Positions 37,130-49,645 of a stretch of DNA of 64,000 nt are shown here, piece after piece. The stretch is from Lasioglossum baleicum (Eukaryota > Arthropoda > Insecta > Hymenoptera > Halictidae). The DNA lies in NCBI RefSeq assembly GCF_051020765.1, contig NW_027469221.1, positions 1-64,000 of the forward strand. The letters run 5' to 3'. Under the pieces are notes generated by a model, which saw only the letters and a list, made by a program, of their open reading frames with translations, ran no database searches and was not told the origin of the DNA. Both the position numbers and the translations under genes were made by a program. Position 1 is the first letter of the stretch. Every line of letters begins with the position of its first letter.

Positions 37130-37199
37130 TTATGTGTTATGCGTTGTGCATTACGGGTTATGCGATATCCGTTATGCGTTATGACTTTTTCATTGAGCG
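37130..37199 (+). repeat. Module B1 (late type)
   Basis: Starts a shorter cassette: B3 follows after 686 bp. Resembles 45369 in this spacing. Confidence 0.95.
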
Positions 37200-37815
37200 T
37201 TATGCGTTATGCGGAATGCGTTATGCATTATGCGTTATGCGTTATGCGTTAAGCGTTATACGTTATGCGATATGCGTTATGCGTTATGCGTTATGCGTTA
37301 TGCGTTGTGCGTCATGCGTTATCCGTTATGCGTTATGCGTTATGCGTTATGCGTAATGCGTTATGCGTTATGCGTTATGCGTTATGCGTTATGCGATATG
37401 CGTTATGCGTTATGCGTTATGCGTTATGCGTTATGCGTTATGCGTTATGCGTTATGCGTTATGCGTTATGCGTTATGCGTTATGCGTTATGCGTTATGCG
37501 TTATGCGTTACGCGTTATGCGTTATGCGTTATGCGTTATGCGTTATGCGTTATGCGTTATGCGTTATGCGTTATGCGTTATGCGTTATGCGTTATGCGTT
37601 ATGCGATATGCGTCATGCGTTAAGCGTTATGCGTTATGCATTATGCGTTATCCGTTATGCGTTATGCGTTATGCGTTATGCGTTATGCGTTATGCGTTAT
37701 GCGTTATGCGTTATGCGTTATGCGTTATGCGTTATGCGTTATGCGTTATGCGTTATGCGTTATGCGTTATGCGTTATGCGTTATGCGTTATGCGTTATGC
37801 GTTATGCGTTATGCG

Positions 37816-37885
37816 TTATGTGTTATGCGTTGTGCTTTACGGGTTATGCGATATCCGTTATGCGTTATGACTTTTTCATTGAGCG
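37816..37885 (+). repeat. Module B3
   Basis: Palindrome at 37984. The ATAAGCG word lies 1441 bp downstream (39257). Confidence 0.95.
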
Positions 37886-40800
37886 TTATGCGTTATGCGT
37901 AATGCGTTATGCATTATGCGTTATGCGTTATGCGTTATGCGTCATGCGTTATCCGTTATGCGTTATGCGTTATGCGTTATGCGTTACGCGTAATGCGTTA
38001 TGCGTTATGCGTTATGCGTTATGCGATATGCGTTATTCGTTATGCGTTATGCGTTATGCGTTATGCGTTATGCGTTATGCGTTATGCGTTATGCGTTATG
38101 CGTTATGCGTTATGCGTTATGCGTTATGCGTTATGCGTTATGCGTTAAGCGTTATACGTTATGCGATATGCGTTATGCGTTATGCGTTATGCGTTATGCG
38201 TTATGCGTCATGCGTTATGTGTTATGCGTTATGCGTTATGCGTTATGCGTAATGCGTTATGCGTTATGCGTTATGCGTTATGCGTTATGCGTTATGCGTT
38301 ATGCGTCATGCGTTATCCGTTATGCGTTATGCGTTATGCGTTATGCGTAATGCGTTATGCGTTATGCGTTATGCGTAATGCGTTATGCGTTATGCGTTAT
38401 GCGTTATGCGTTATGCGTTATGCGTTATGCGTTATGCGTTATGCGATATGCGTTATTCGTTATGCGTTATGCGTTATGCGTTATGCGTTATGCGTTATGC
38501 GTTATGCGTTATGCGTTATGCGTTATGCGTTATGCGTTATGCGTTATGCGTTATGCGTTATGCGTCATGCGTTATGCGTTATGCGTTATGCGTTATGCGT
38601 TATGCGTTATGCGTTATGCGTTAAGCGTTATACGTTATGCGATATGCGTTATGCGTTATGCGTTATGCGTTATGCGTTATGCGTCATGCGTTATCCGTTA
38701 TGCGTTATGCGTTATGCGTTATGCGTTATGCGTTATGCGTTATGCGTTACGCGTTATGCGTTATGCGTTATGCGTTATGCGTTATGCGTTATGCGTTATG
38801 CGTCATGCGTTATGTGTTATGCGTTATGCGTTATGCGTTATGCGTAATGCGTTATGCGTTATGCGTTATGCGTTATGCGTTATGCGTTATGCGTTATCCG
38901 TTATGCGTTATGCGTTATGCGTTATGCGTAATGCGTTATGCGTTATGCGTTATGCGTAATGCGTTATGCGTTATGCGTTATGCGTTATGCGTTATGCGTT
39001 ATGCGTTATGCGTTATGCGTTATGCGATATGCGTTATTCGTTATGCGTTATGCGTTATGCGTTATGCGTTATGCGTTATGCGTTATGCGTTATGCGTTAT
39101 GCGTAATGCGTTATGCGTTATGCGTTATGCGTTATGCGTTATGCGTTATGCGTTATGCGTTATGCGTTATGCGATATGCGTTATTCGTTATGCGTTATGC
39201 GTTATGCGTTATGCGTTATGCGTTATGCGTTATGCGTTATGCGTTATGCGTTATGCGATAAGCGTTATTCGTTATGCGTTATGCGTTATGCGTTATGCGT
39301 CATGCGTTATGTGTTATGCGTTATGCGTTATGCGTTATGCGTAATGCGTTATGCGTTATGCGTTATGCGTTATGCGTTATGCGTTATGCGTTATGCGTCA
39401 TGCGTTATCCGTTATGCGTTATGCGTTATGCGTTATGCGTAATGCGTTATGCGTTATGCGTTATGCGTAATGCGTTATGCGTTATGCGTTATGCGTTATG
39501 CGTTATGCGTTATGCGTTATGCGTTATGCGATATGCGTTATTCGTTATGCGTTATGCGTTATGCGTTATGCGTTATGCGTTATGCGTTATGCGTAATGCG
39601 TTATGCGTTATGCGTTATGCGTTATGCGTTATGCGTTATGCGTTATGCGTTATGCGATATGCGTTATTCGTTATGCGTTATGCGTTATGCGTTATGCGTT
39701 ATGCGTTATGCGATATGCGTTATTCGTAATGCGTTATGCGTTATGCGTTATGCGTTATGCGTTATGCGTTATGCGTTATGCGTTATGCGTTATGCGTTAT
39801 GCGTTATGCGTTATGCGTTATGCGTTATGCGTAATGCGTTATGCGTTATGCGTTATGCGTTATGCGTTATGCGTTATGCGTTATGCGATATGCGTTATTC
39901 GTAATGCGTTATGCGTTATGCGTTATGCGTTATGCGTTATGCATTATGCGTTATGCGTTATGCGTTATGCGTTATGCGTTATGCGTTATGCGTTATGCGA
40001 TATGCGTTATTCGTTATGCGTTATGCGTTATGCGTTATCCGTTATGCGTTATGCGTTATGCGTTATGCGTAATGCGTTATGCGTTATGCGTTATGCGTAA
40101 TGCGTTATGCGTTATGCGTTATGCGTTATGCGTTATACGTTATGCGTTATGCGTTATGCGATATGCGTTATTCGTTATGCGTTATGCGTTATGCGTTATG
40201 CGTTATGCGTTATGCGTTATGCGTTATGCGATATGCGTTATTCGTTATGCGTTATGGGTTATGCGTTATGCGTTATGCGTTATGCGTTATGCGTTATGCG
40301 TTATGCGATATGCGTTATTCGTTATGCGTTATGCGTTATGCGTTATGCGTTATGCGTTATGCGTTATGCGATATGCGTTATGCGTTATGCGTTATGCGTT
40401 ATGCGTTATGCGTTATGCGTTATGCGTTATGAATTATGCGTCATGCGTTATGCGTTATGCGTTATGCGTTATGCGTTATGCGTTATGCGTTATGCGTTAT
40501 GCGTTAAGCGTTATACGTTATGCGTTATGCGTCATGCGTTATCCGTTATACGTTATGCGTTATGCGTTATGCGTAATGCGTTATGCGTTATGCGTTATGC
40601 GTTATGCGTTATGCGTTATGCGTTATGCGTTATGCGTTATGCGTTATGCGTTATGCGTTATGCGTTATGCGTTATGCGTCATGCGTTATCCGTTATGCGT
40701 TATGCGTTATGCGTAATGCGTTATGCGTTATGCGTTATGCGTAATGCGTTATGCGTTATGCGTTATGCGTTATGCGTTATGCGTTATGCGTTATGCGTTA

Positions 40801-41294
40801 TGCGTCATGCGTTATCCGTTATGCGTTATGCGTTATGCGTTATGCGTTATGCGTAATGCGTTATGCGTTATGCGTTATGCGTAATGCGTTATGCGTTATG
40901 CGTTATGCGTTATGCGTTATGCGTTATGCGTTATGCGTTATGCGTTATGCGATATGCGTTATTCGTTATGCGTTATGCGTTATGCGTTATGCGTTATGCG
41001 TTATGCGTTATGCGTAATGCGTTATGCGTAATGCGTTATGCGTTATGCGTTATGCGTTATGCGTTATGCGTTATGCGTTATGCGATATGCGTTATTCGTT
41101 ATGCGTTATGCGTTATGCGTTATGCGTTATGCGTTATGCGTTATGCGTTATGCGTTATGCGTTATGCGTTATGCGTTATGCGTTATGCGTTATGCGTTAT
41201 GCGTTATGCGTTATGCGTTATGCGTTATGCGTTATGCGTTATGCGTTATGCGTTATGCGTTATGCGTTATGCGTTATGCGTTAAGCGTTATGCG

Positions 41295-41364
41295 TTATGT
41301 GTTATGCGTTGTGCATTACGGGTTATGCGATATCCGTTATGCGTTATGACTTTTTCATTGAGCG
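41295..41364 (+). repeat. Module B1 (late type), no B3 partner
   Basis: TTAAGCG and GAATGCG flanks are intact. The next B module is another B1 (42856), so the B3 half of this cassette is missing. Confidence 0.95.
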
Positions 41365-42855
41365 TTATGCGTTATGCGGAATGCGTTATGCATTATGCGT
41401 TATGCGTTATGCGTTAAGCGTTATACGTTATGCGATATGCGTTATGCGTTATGCGTTATGCGTTATGCGTTGTGCGTCATGCGTTATCCGTTATGCGTTA
41501 TGCGTTATGCGTTATGCGTAATGCGTTATGCGTTATGCGTTATGCGTTATGCGTTATGCGTTATGCGTTATGCGTTATGCGTTATGCGTTATGCGTTATG
41601 CGTAATGCGTTATGCGTTATGCGTTATGCGTTATGCGTTATGCGTTATGCGTTATGCGATATGCGTTATTCGTAATGCGTTATGCGTTATGCGTTATGCG
41701 TTATGCGTTATGCATTATGCGTTATGCGTTATGCGTTATGCGTTATGCGTTATGCGTTATGCGTTATGCGATATGCGTTATTCGTTATGCGTTATGCGTT
41801 ATGCGTTATCCGTTATGCGTTATGCGTTATGCGTTATGCGTAATGCGTTATGCGTTATGCGTTATGCGTAATGCGTTATGCGTTATGCGTTATGCGTTAT
41901 GCGTTATACGTTATGCGTTATGCGTTATGCGATATGCGTTATTCGTTATGCGTTATGCGTTATGCGTTATGCGTCATGCGTTATCCGTTATGCGTTATGC
42001 GTTATGCGTTATGCGTTACGCGTAATGCGTTATGCGTTATGCGTTATGCGTTATGCGATATGCGTTATTCGTTATGCGTTATGCGTTATGCGTTATGCGT
42101 TATGCGTTATGCGTTATGCGTTATGCGTTATGCGTTATGCGTTATGCGTTATGCGTTATGCGTTATGCGTTAAGCGTTATACGTTATGCGATATGCGTTA
42201 TGCGTTATGCGTTATGCGTTATGCGTTATGCGTCATGCGTTATGTGTTATGCGTTATGCGTTATGCGTTATGCGTAATGCGTTATGCGTTATGCGTTATG
42301 CGTTATGCGTTATGCGTTATGCGTTATGCGTTATGCGTCATGCGTTATCCGTTATGCGTTATGCGTTATGCGTTATGCGTAATGCGTTATGCGTTATGCG
42401 TTATGCGTAATGCGTTATGCGTTATGCGTTATGCGTTATGCGTTATGCGTTATGCGTTATGCGTTATGCGATATGCGTTATTCGTTATGCGTTATGCGTT
42501 ATGCGTTATGCGTTATGCGTTATGCGTTATGCGTTATGCGTTATGCGTTATGCGTTATGCGTTATGCGTTATGCGTTATGCGTCATGCGTTATGCGTTAT
42601 GCGTTATGCGTTATGCGTTATGCGTTATGCGTTATGCGTTAAGCGTTATACGTTATGCGATATGCGTTATGCGTTATGCGTTATGCGTTATGCGTTATGC
42701 GTTATGCGTTATGCGTTATGCGTTATGCGTTATGCGTTATGCGTTATGCGTTATGCGTTATGCGTTATGCGTTATGCGTTATGCGTTATGCGTTATGCGT
42801 TATGCGTTATGCGTTATGCGTTATGCGTTATGCGTTATGCGTTAAGCGTTATGCG

Positions 42856-42925
42856 TTATGTGTTATGCGTTGTGCATTACGGGTTATGCGATATCCGTTA
42901 TGCGTTATGACTTTTTCATTGAGCG
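42856..42925 (+). repeat. Module B1 (late type), no B3 partner
   Basis: Two TTATGCA heptads instead of one follow GAATGCG, a mark shared only with 44515. Confidence 0.95.
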
Positions 42926-44514
42926 TTATGCGTTATGCGGAATGCGTTATGCATTATGCGTTATGCATTATGCGTTAAGCGTTATACGTTATGCGATATG
43001 CGTTATGCGTTATGCGTTATGCGTAATGCGTTATGCGTTATGCGTTATGCGTTATGCGTTATGCGTTATGCGTTATGCGTTATGCGATATGCGTTATTCG
43101 TTATGCGTTATGCGTTATGCGTTATGCGTTATGCGTTATGCGATATGCGTTATTCGTAATGCGTTATGCGTTATGCGTTATGCGTTATGCGTTATGCGTT
43201 ATGCGTTATGCGTTATGCGTTATGCGTTATGCGTTATGCGTTATGCGTTATGCGTTATGCGTAATGCGTTATGCGTTATGCGTTATGCGTTATGCGTTAT
43301 GCGTTATGCGTTATGCGATATGCGTTATTCGTAATGCGTTATGCGTTATGCGTTATGCGTTATGCGTTATGCATTATGCGTTATGCGTTATGCGTTATGC
43401 GTTATGCGTTATGCGTTATGCGTTATGCGATATGCGTTATTCGTTATGCGTTATGCGTTATGCGTTATCCGTTATGCGTTATGCGTTATGCGTTATGCGT
43501 AATGCGTTATGCGTTATGCGTTATGCGTAATGCGTTATGCGTTATGCGTTATGCGTTATGCGTTATACGTTATGCGTTATGCGTTATGCGATATGCGTTA
43601 TTCGTTATGCGTTATGCGTTATGCGTTATGCGTCATGCGTTATCCGTTATGCGTTATGCGTTATGCGTTATGCGTTACGCGTAATGCGTTATGCGTTATG
43701 CGTTATGCGTTATGCGATATGCGTTATTCGTTATGCGTTATGCGTTATGCGTTATGCGTTATGCGTTATGCGTTATGCGTTATGCGTTATGCGTTATGCG
43801 TTATGCGTTATGCGTTATGCGTTATGCGTTAAGCGTTATACGTTATGCGATATGCGTTATGCGTTATGCGTTATGCGTTATGCGTTATGCGTCATGCGTT
43901 ATGTGTTATGCGTTATGCGTTATGCGTTATGCGTAATGCGTTATGCGTTATGCGTTATGCGTTATGCGTTATGCGTTATGCGTTATGCGTTATGCGTCAT
44001 GCGTTATCCGTTATGCGTTATGCGTTATGCGTTATGCGTAATGCGTTATGCGTTATGCGTTATGCGTAATGCGTTATGCGTTATGCGTTATGCGTTATGC
44101 GTTATGCGTTATGCGTTATGCGTTATGCGATATGCGTTATTCGTTATGCGTTATGCGTTATGCGTTATGCGTTATGCGTTATGCGTTATGCGTTATGCGT
44201 TATGCGTTATGCGTTATGCGTTATGCGTTATGCGTTATGCGTCATGCGTTATGCGTTATGCGTTATGCGTTATGCGTTATGCGTTATGCGTTATGCGTTA
44301 AGCGTTATACGTTATGCGATATGCGTTATGCGTTATGCGTTATGCGTTATGCGTTATGCGTTATGCGTTATGCGTTATGCGTTATGCGTTATGCGTTATG
44401 CGTTATGCGTTATGCGTTATGCGTTATGCGTTATGCGTTATGCGTTATGCGTTATGCGTTATGCGTTATGCGTTATGCGTTATGCGTTATGCGTTATGCG
44501 TTAAGCGTTATGCG

Positions 44515-44584
44515 TTATGTGTTATGCGTTGTGCATTACGGGTTATGCGATATCCGTTATGCGTTATGACTTTTTCATTGAGCG
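44515..44584 (+). repeat. Module B1 (late type)
   Basis: Exactly 1659 bp after 42856 and with the same double TTATGCA. A truncated B module follows 112 bp after its end. Confidence 0.95.
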
Positions 44585-44696
44585 TTATGCGTTATGCGGA
44601 ATGCGTTATGCATTATGCGTTATGCATTATGCGTTAAGCGTTATACGTTATGCGATATGCGTTATGCGTTATGCGTTATGCGTTATGCGTTGTGCG

Positions 44697-44731
44697 TTAT
44701 CCGTTATGCGTTATGACTTTTTCATTGAGCG
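44697..44731 (+). repeat. Truncated module B (right half)
   Basis: Only heptads 6-10 remain, and heptad 6 reads TTATCCG rather than ATATCCG. Heptads TTACGGG and TTGTGCT are absent, with TTGTGCG directly upstream. The palindrome lies 99 bp after its end (44830), the B3 spacing, so this is a B3 remnant fused to the B1 flank. In the cassette at 45369 the distance from B1 start to B3 end is 728 bp, here 217 bp. Confidence 0.9.
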
Positions 44732-45368
44732 TTATGCGTTATGCGTAATGCGTTATGCATTATGCGTTATGCGTTATGCGTTATGCGTCATGCGTTATCC
44801 GTTATGCGTTATGCGTTATGCGTTATGCGTTACGCGTAATGCGTTATGCGTTATGCGTTATGCGTTATGCGATATGCGTTATTCGTTATGCGTTATGCGT
44901 TATGCGTTATGCGTTATGCGTTATGCGTTATGCGTTATGCGTTATGCGTTATGCGTAATGCGTTATGCGTTATGCGTTATGCGTAATGCGTTATGCGTTA
45001 TGCGTTATGCGTTATGCGTTATGCGTTATGCGTTATGCGTTATGCGTTATGCGATATGCGTTATTCGTTATGCGTTATGCGTTATGCGTTATGCGTTATG
45101 CGTTATGCGTTATGCGTAATGCGTTATGCGTAATGCGTTATGCGTTATGCGTTATGCGTTATGCGTTATGCGTTATGCGTTATGCGATATGCGTTATTCG
45201 TTATGCGTTATGCGTTATGCGTTATGCGTTATGCGTTATGCGTTATGCGTTATGCGTTATGCGTTATGCGTTATGCGTTATGCGTTATGCGTTATGCGTT
45301 ATGCGTTATGCGTTATGCGTTATGCGTTATGCGTTATGCGTTATGCGTTATGCGTTAAGCGTTATGCG

Positions 45369-45438
45369 TTATGTGTTATGCGTTGTGCATTACGGGTTAT
45401 GCGATATCCGTTATGCGTTATGACTTTTTCATTGAGCG
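45369..45438 (+). repeat. Module B1 (late type)
   Basis: B3 follows after 658 bp, the shortest B1-to-B3 spacing in the window. Confidence 0.95.
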
Positions 45439-46026
45439 TTATGCGTTATGCGGAATGCGTTATGCATTATGCGTTATGCGTTATGCGTTAAGCGTTATAC
45501 GTTATGCGATATGCGTTATGCGTTATGCGTTATGCGTTGTGCGTCATGCGTTATCCGTTATGCGTTATGCGTTATGCGTTATGCGTAATGCGTTATGCGT
45601 TATGCGTTATGCGTTATGCGTTATGCGATATGCGTTATGCGTTATGCGTTATGCGTTATGCGTTATGCGTTATGCGTTATGCGTTATGCGTTATGCGTTA
45701 TGCGTTATGCGTTATGCGTTATGCGTTATGCGTTACGCGTTATGCGTTATGCGTTATGCGTTATGCGTTATGCGTTATGCGTTATGCGTTATGCGTTATG
45801 CGTTATGCGTTATGCGTTATGCGTTATGCGATATGCGTCATGCGTTAAGCGTTATGCGTTATGCATTATGCGTTATCCGTTATGCGTTATGCGTTATGCG
45901 TTATGCGTTATGCGTTATGCGTTATGCGTTATGCGTTATGCGTTATGCGTTATGCGTTATGCGTTATGCGTTATGCGTTATGCGTTATGCGTTATGCGTT
46001 ATGCGTTATGCGTTATGCGTTATGCG

Positions 46027-46096
46027 TTATGTGTTATGCGTTGTGCTTTACGGGTTATGCGATATCCGTTATGCGTTATGACTTTTTCATTGAGCG
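46027..46096 (+). repeat. Module B3
   Basis: Palindrome at 46195. Counterpart at 57528 (offset 11501). Confidence 0.95.
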
Positions 46097-48903
46097 TTAT
46101 GCGTTATGCGTAATGCGTTATGCATTATGCGTTATGCGTTATGCGTTATGCGTCATGCGTTATCCGTTATGCGTTATGCGTTATGCGTTATGCGTTACGC
46201 GTAATGCGTTATGCGTTATGCGTTATGCGTTATGCGATATGCGTTATTCGTTATGCGTTATGCGTTATGCGTTATGCGTTATGCGTTATGCGTTATGCGT
46301 TATGCGTTATGCGTTATGCGTTATGCGTTATGCGTTATGCGTTATGCGTTAAGCGTTATACGTTATGCGATATGCGTTATGCGTTATGCGTTATGCGTTA
46401 TGCGTTATGCGTCATGCGTTATGTGTTATGCGTTATGCGTTATGCGTTATGCGTAATGCGTTATGCGTTATGCGTTATGCGTTATGCGTTATGCGTTATG
46501 CGTTATGCGTCATGCGTTATCCGTTATGCGTTATGCGTTATGCGTTATGCGTAATGCGTTATGCGTTATGCGTTATGCGTAATGCGTTATGCGTTATGCG
46601 TTATGCGTTATGCGTTATGCGTAATGCGTTATGCGTTATGCGTTATGCGTTATGCGTTATGCGTTATGCGTTATCCGTTATGCGTTATGCGTTATGCGTT
46701 ATGCGTAATGCGTTATGCGTTATGCGTTATGCGTAATGCGTTATGCGTTATGCGTTATGCGTTATGCGTTATGCGTTATGCGTTATGCGTTATGCGATAT
46801 GCGTTATTCGTTATGCGTTATGCGTTATGCGTTATGCGTTATGCGTTATGCGTTATGCGTTATGCGTTATGCGTAATGCGTTATGCGTTATGCGTTATGC
46901 GTTATGCGTTATGCGTTATGCGTTATGCGTTATGCGTTATGCGATATGCGTTATTCGTTATGCGTTATGCGTTATGCGTTATGCGTTATGCGTTATGCGT
47001 TATGCGTTATGCGTTATGCGATAAGCGTTATTCGTTATGCGTTATGCGTTATGCGTTATGCGTCATGCGTTATGTGTTATGCGTTATGCGTTATGCGTTA
47101 TGCGTAATGCGTTATGCGTTATGCGTTATGCGTTATGCGTTATGCGTTATGCGTTATGCGTTATGCGTCATGCGTTATCCGTTATGCGTTATGCGTTATG
47201 CGTTATGCGTAATGCGTTATGCGTTATGCGTTATGCGTAATGCGTTATGCGTTATGCGTTATGCGTTATGCGTTATGCGTTATGCGTTATGCGATATGCG
47301 TTATTCGTTATGCGTTATGCGTTATGCGTTATGCGTTATGCGTTATGCGTTATGCGTAATGCGTTATGCGTTATGCGTTATGCGTTATGCGTTATGCGTT
47401 ATGCGTTATGCGATATGCGTTATTCGTTATGCGTTATGCGTTATGCGTTATGCGTTATGCGTTATGCGTTATGCGATATGCGTTATTCGTAATGCGTTAT
47501 GCGTTATGCGTTATGCGTTATGCGTTATGCGTTATGCGTTATGCGTTATGCGTTATGCGTTATGCGTTATGCGTTATGCGTTATGCGTTATGCGTTATGC
47601 GTTATGCGTAATGCGTTATGCGTTATGCGTTATGCGTTATGCGTTATGCGTTATGCGTTATGCGATATGCGTTATTCGTAATGCGTTATGCGTTATGCGT
47701 TATGCGTTATGCGTTATGCATTATGCGTTATGCGTTATGCGTTATGCGTTATGCGTTATGCGTTATGCGTTATGCGATATGCGTTATTCGTTATGCGTTA
47801 TGCGTTATGCGTTATCCGTTATGCGTTATGCGTTATGCGTTATGCGTAATGCGTTATGCGTTATGCGTTATGCGTAATGCGTTATGCGTTATGCGTTATG
47901 CGTTATACGTTATGCGTTATGCGTTATGCGATATGCGTTATTCGTTATGCGTTATGCGTTATGCGTTATGCGTTATGCGTTATGCGTTATGCGTTATGCG
48001 TTATGCGTTATGCGATATGCGTTATTCGTTATGCGTTATGGGTTATGCGTTATGCGTTATGCGTTATGCGTTATGCGTTATGCGTTATGCGATATGCGTT
48101 ATTCGTTATGCGTTATGCGTTATGCGTTATGCGTTATGCGTTATGCGTTATGCGTTATGCGTTATGCGTTATGCGTTATGCGTTATGCGTTATGCGTTAT
48201 GCGTTATGCGTTATGCGTTATGCGTCATGCGTTATGCGTTATGCGTTATGCGTTATGCGTTATGCGTTATGCGTTATGCGTTAAGCGTTATACGTTATGC
48301 GTTATGCGTCATGCGTTATCCGTTATACGTTATGCGTTATGCGTTATGCGTAATGCGTTATGCGTTATGCGTTATGCGTTATGCGTTATGCGTTATGCGT
48401 TATGCGTTATGCGTTATGCGTTATGCGTTATGCGTTATGCGTTATGCGTCATGCGTTATCCGTTATGCGTTATGCGTTATGCGTAATGCGTTATGCGTTA
48501 TGCGTTATGCGTAATGCGTTATGCGTTATGCGTTATGCGTTATGCGTTATGCGTTATGCGTTATGCGTTATGCGATATGCGTTATTCGTTATGCGTTATG
48601 CGTTATGCGTTATGCGTTATGCGTTATGCGTTATGCGTAATGCGTTATGCGTAATGCGTTATGCGTTATGCGTTATGCGTTATGCGTTATGCGTTATGCG
48701 TTATGCGATATGCGTTATTCGTTATGCGTTATGCGTTATGCGTTATGCGTTATGCGTTATGCGTTATGCGTTATGCGTTATGCGTTATGCGTTATGCGTT
48801 ATGCGTTATGCGTTATGCGTTATGCGTTATGCGTTATGCGTTATGCGTTATGCGTTATGCGTTATGCGTTATGCGTTATGCGTTATGCGTTAAGCGTTAT
48901 GCG

Positions 48904-48973
48904 TTATGTGTTATGCGTTGTGCATTACGGGTTATGCGATATCCGTTATGCGTTATGACTTTTTCATTGAGCG
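48904..48973 (+). repeat. Module B1 (late type)
   Basis: B3 follows after 672 bp. Counterpart at 60699 (offset 11795). Confidence 0.95.
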
Positions 48974-49575
48974 TTATGCGTTATGCGGAATGCGTTATGC
49001 ATTATGCGTTATGCGTTATGCGTTAAGCGTTATACGTTATGCGATATGCGTTATGCGTTATGCGTTATGCGTTATGCGTTGTGCGTCATGCGTTATCCGT
49101 TATGCGTTATGCGTTATGCGTTATGCGTAATGCGTTATGCGTTATGCGTTATGCGTTATGCGTTATGCGATATGCGTTATGCGTTATGCGTTATGCGTTA
49201 TGCGTTATGCGTTATGCGTTATGCGTTATGCGTTATGCGTTATGCGTTATGCGTTATGCGTTATGCGTTATGCGTTACGCGTTATGCGTTATGCGTTATG
49301 CGTTATGCGTTATGCGTTATGCGTTATGCGTTATGCGTTATGCGTTATGCGTTATGCGTTATGCGTTATGCGTTATGCGTTATGCGATATGCGTCATGCG
49401 TTAAGCGTTATGCGTTATGCATTATGCGTTATCCGTTATGCGTTATGCGTTATGCGTTATGCGTTATGCGTTATGCGTTATGCGTTATGCGTTATGCGTT
49501 ATGCGTTATGCGTTATGCGTTATGCGTTATGCGTTATGCGTTATGCGTTATGCGTTATGCGTTATGCGTTATGCG

Positions 49576-49645
49576 TTATGTGTTATGCGTTGTGCTTTAC
49601 GGGTTATGCGATATCCGTTATGCGTTATGACTTTTTCATTGAGCG
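49576..49645 (+). repeat. Module B3
   Basis: Palindrome at 49744. A TCATGCG-TTATGTG word lies 392 bp after the module start (TTATGTG at 49968). Confidence 0.95.

Larger units (their letters stand above)
29696..41294 (+). repeat. Zone 6: late B1 plus B3 cassettes
   Basis: Three cassettes of a late-type B1 followed by B3 are present: 29696/30508, 34449/35254 and 37130/37816 (B1-to-B3 spacing 812, 805 and 686 bp). Late B1 copies have TTAAGCG 14 bp upstream and GAATGCG starting 15 bp after the module end. Each B3 here is followed after 99 bp by the palindrome TTACGCGTAA. The word TTAAGCG-TTATACG-then-TCATGCG occurs at 36353 and 40504. A unique TTATGAA heptad is at 40427. Confidence 0.92.
41612..44637 (+). 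repeat. Segmental duplication, constant offset 1659 bp
   Basis: 41612-42978 and 43271-44637 match landmark by landmark at exactly 1659 bp (237 heptads), including stop positions, B1 42856/44515, the palindrome 42016/43675 and the double TTATGCA. No heptad gain or loss is visible over 1.37 kb, so this is among the youngest duplications here. Confidence 0.93.
41295..45368 (+). repeat. Zone 7: B1 copies without intact B3
   Basis: Late B1 modules at 41295, 42856 and 44515 lack an intact B3 partner. The third is followed by a truncated module (44697-44731). The palindrome TTACGCGTAA still occurs at 42016, 43675 and 44830. About 1.37 kb (41612-42978) is repeated at 43271-44637 with a constant offset of 1659 bp. 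Confidence 0.92.
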
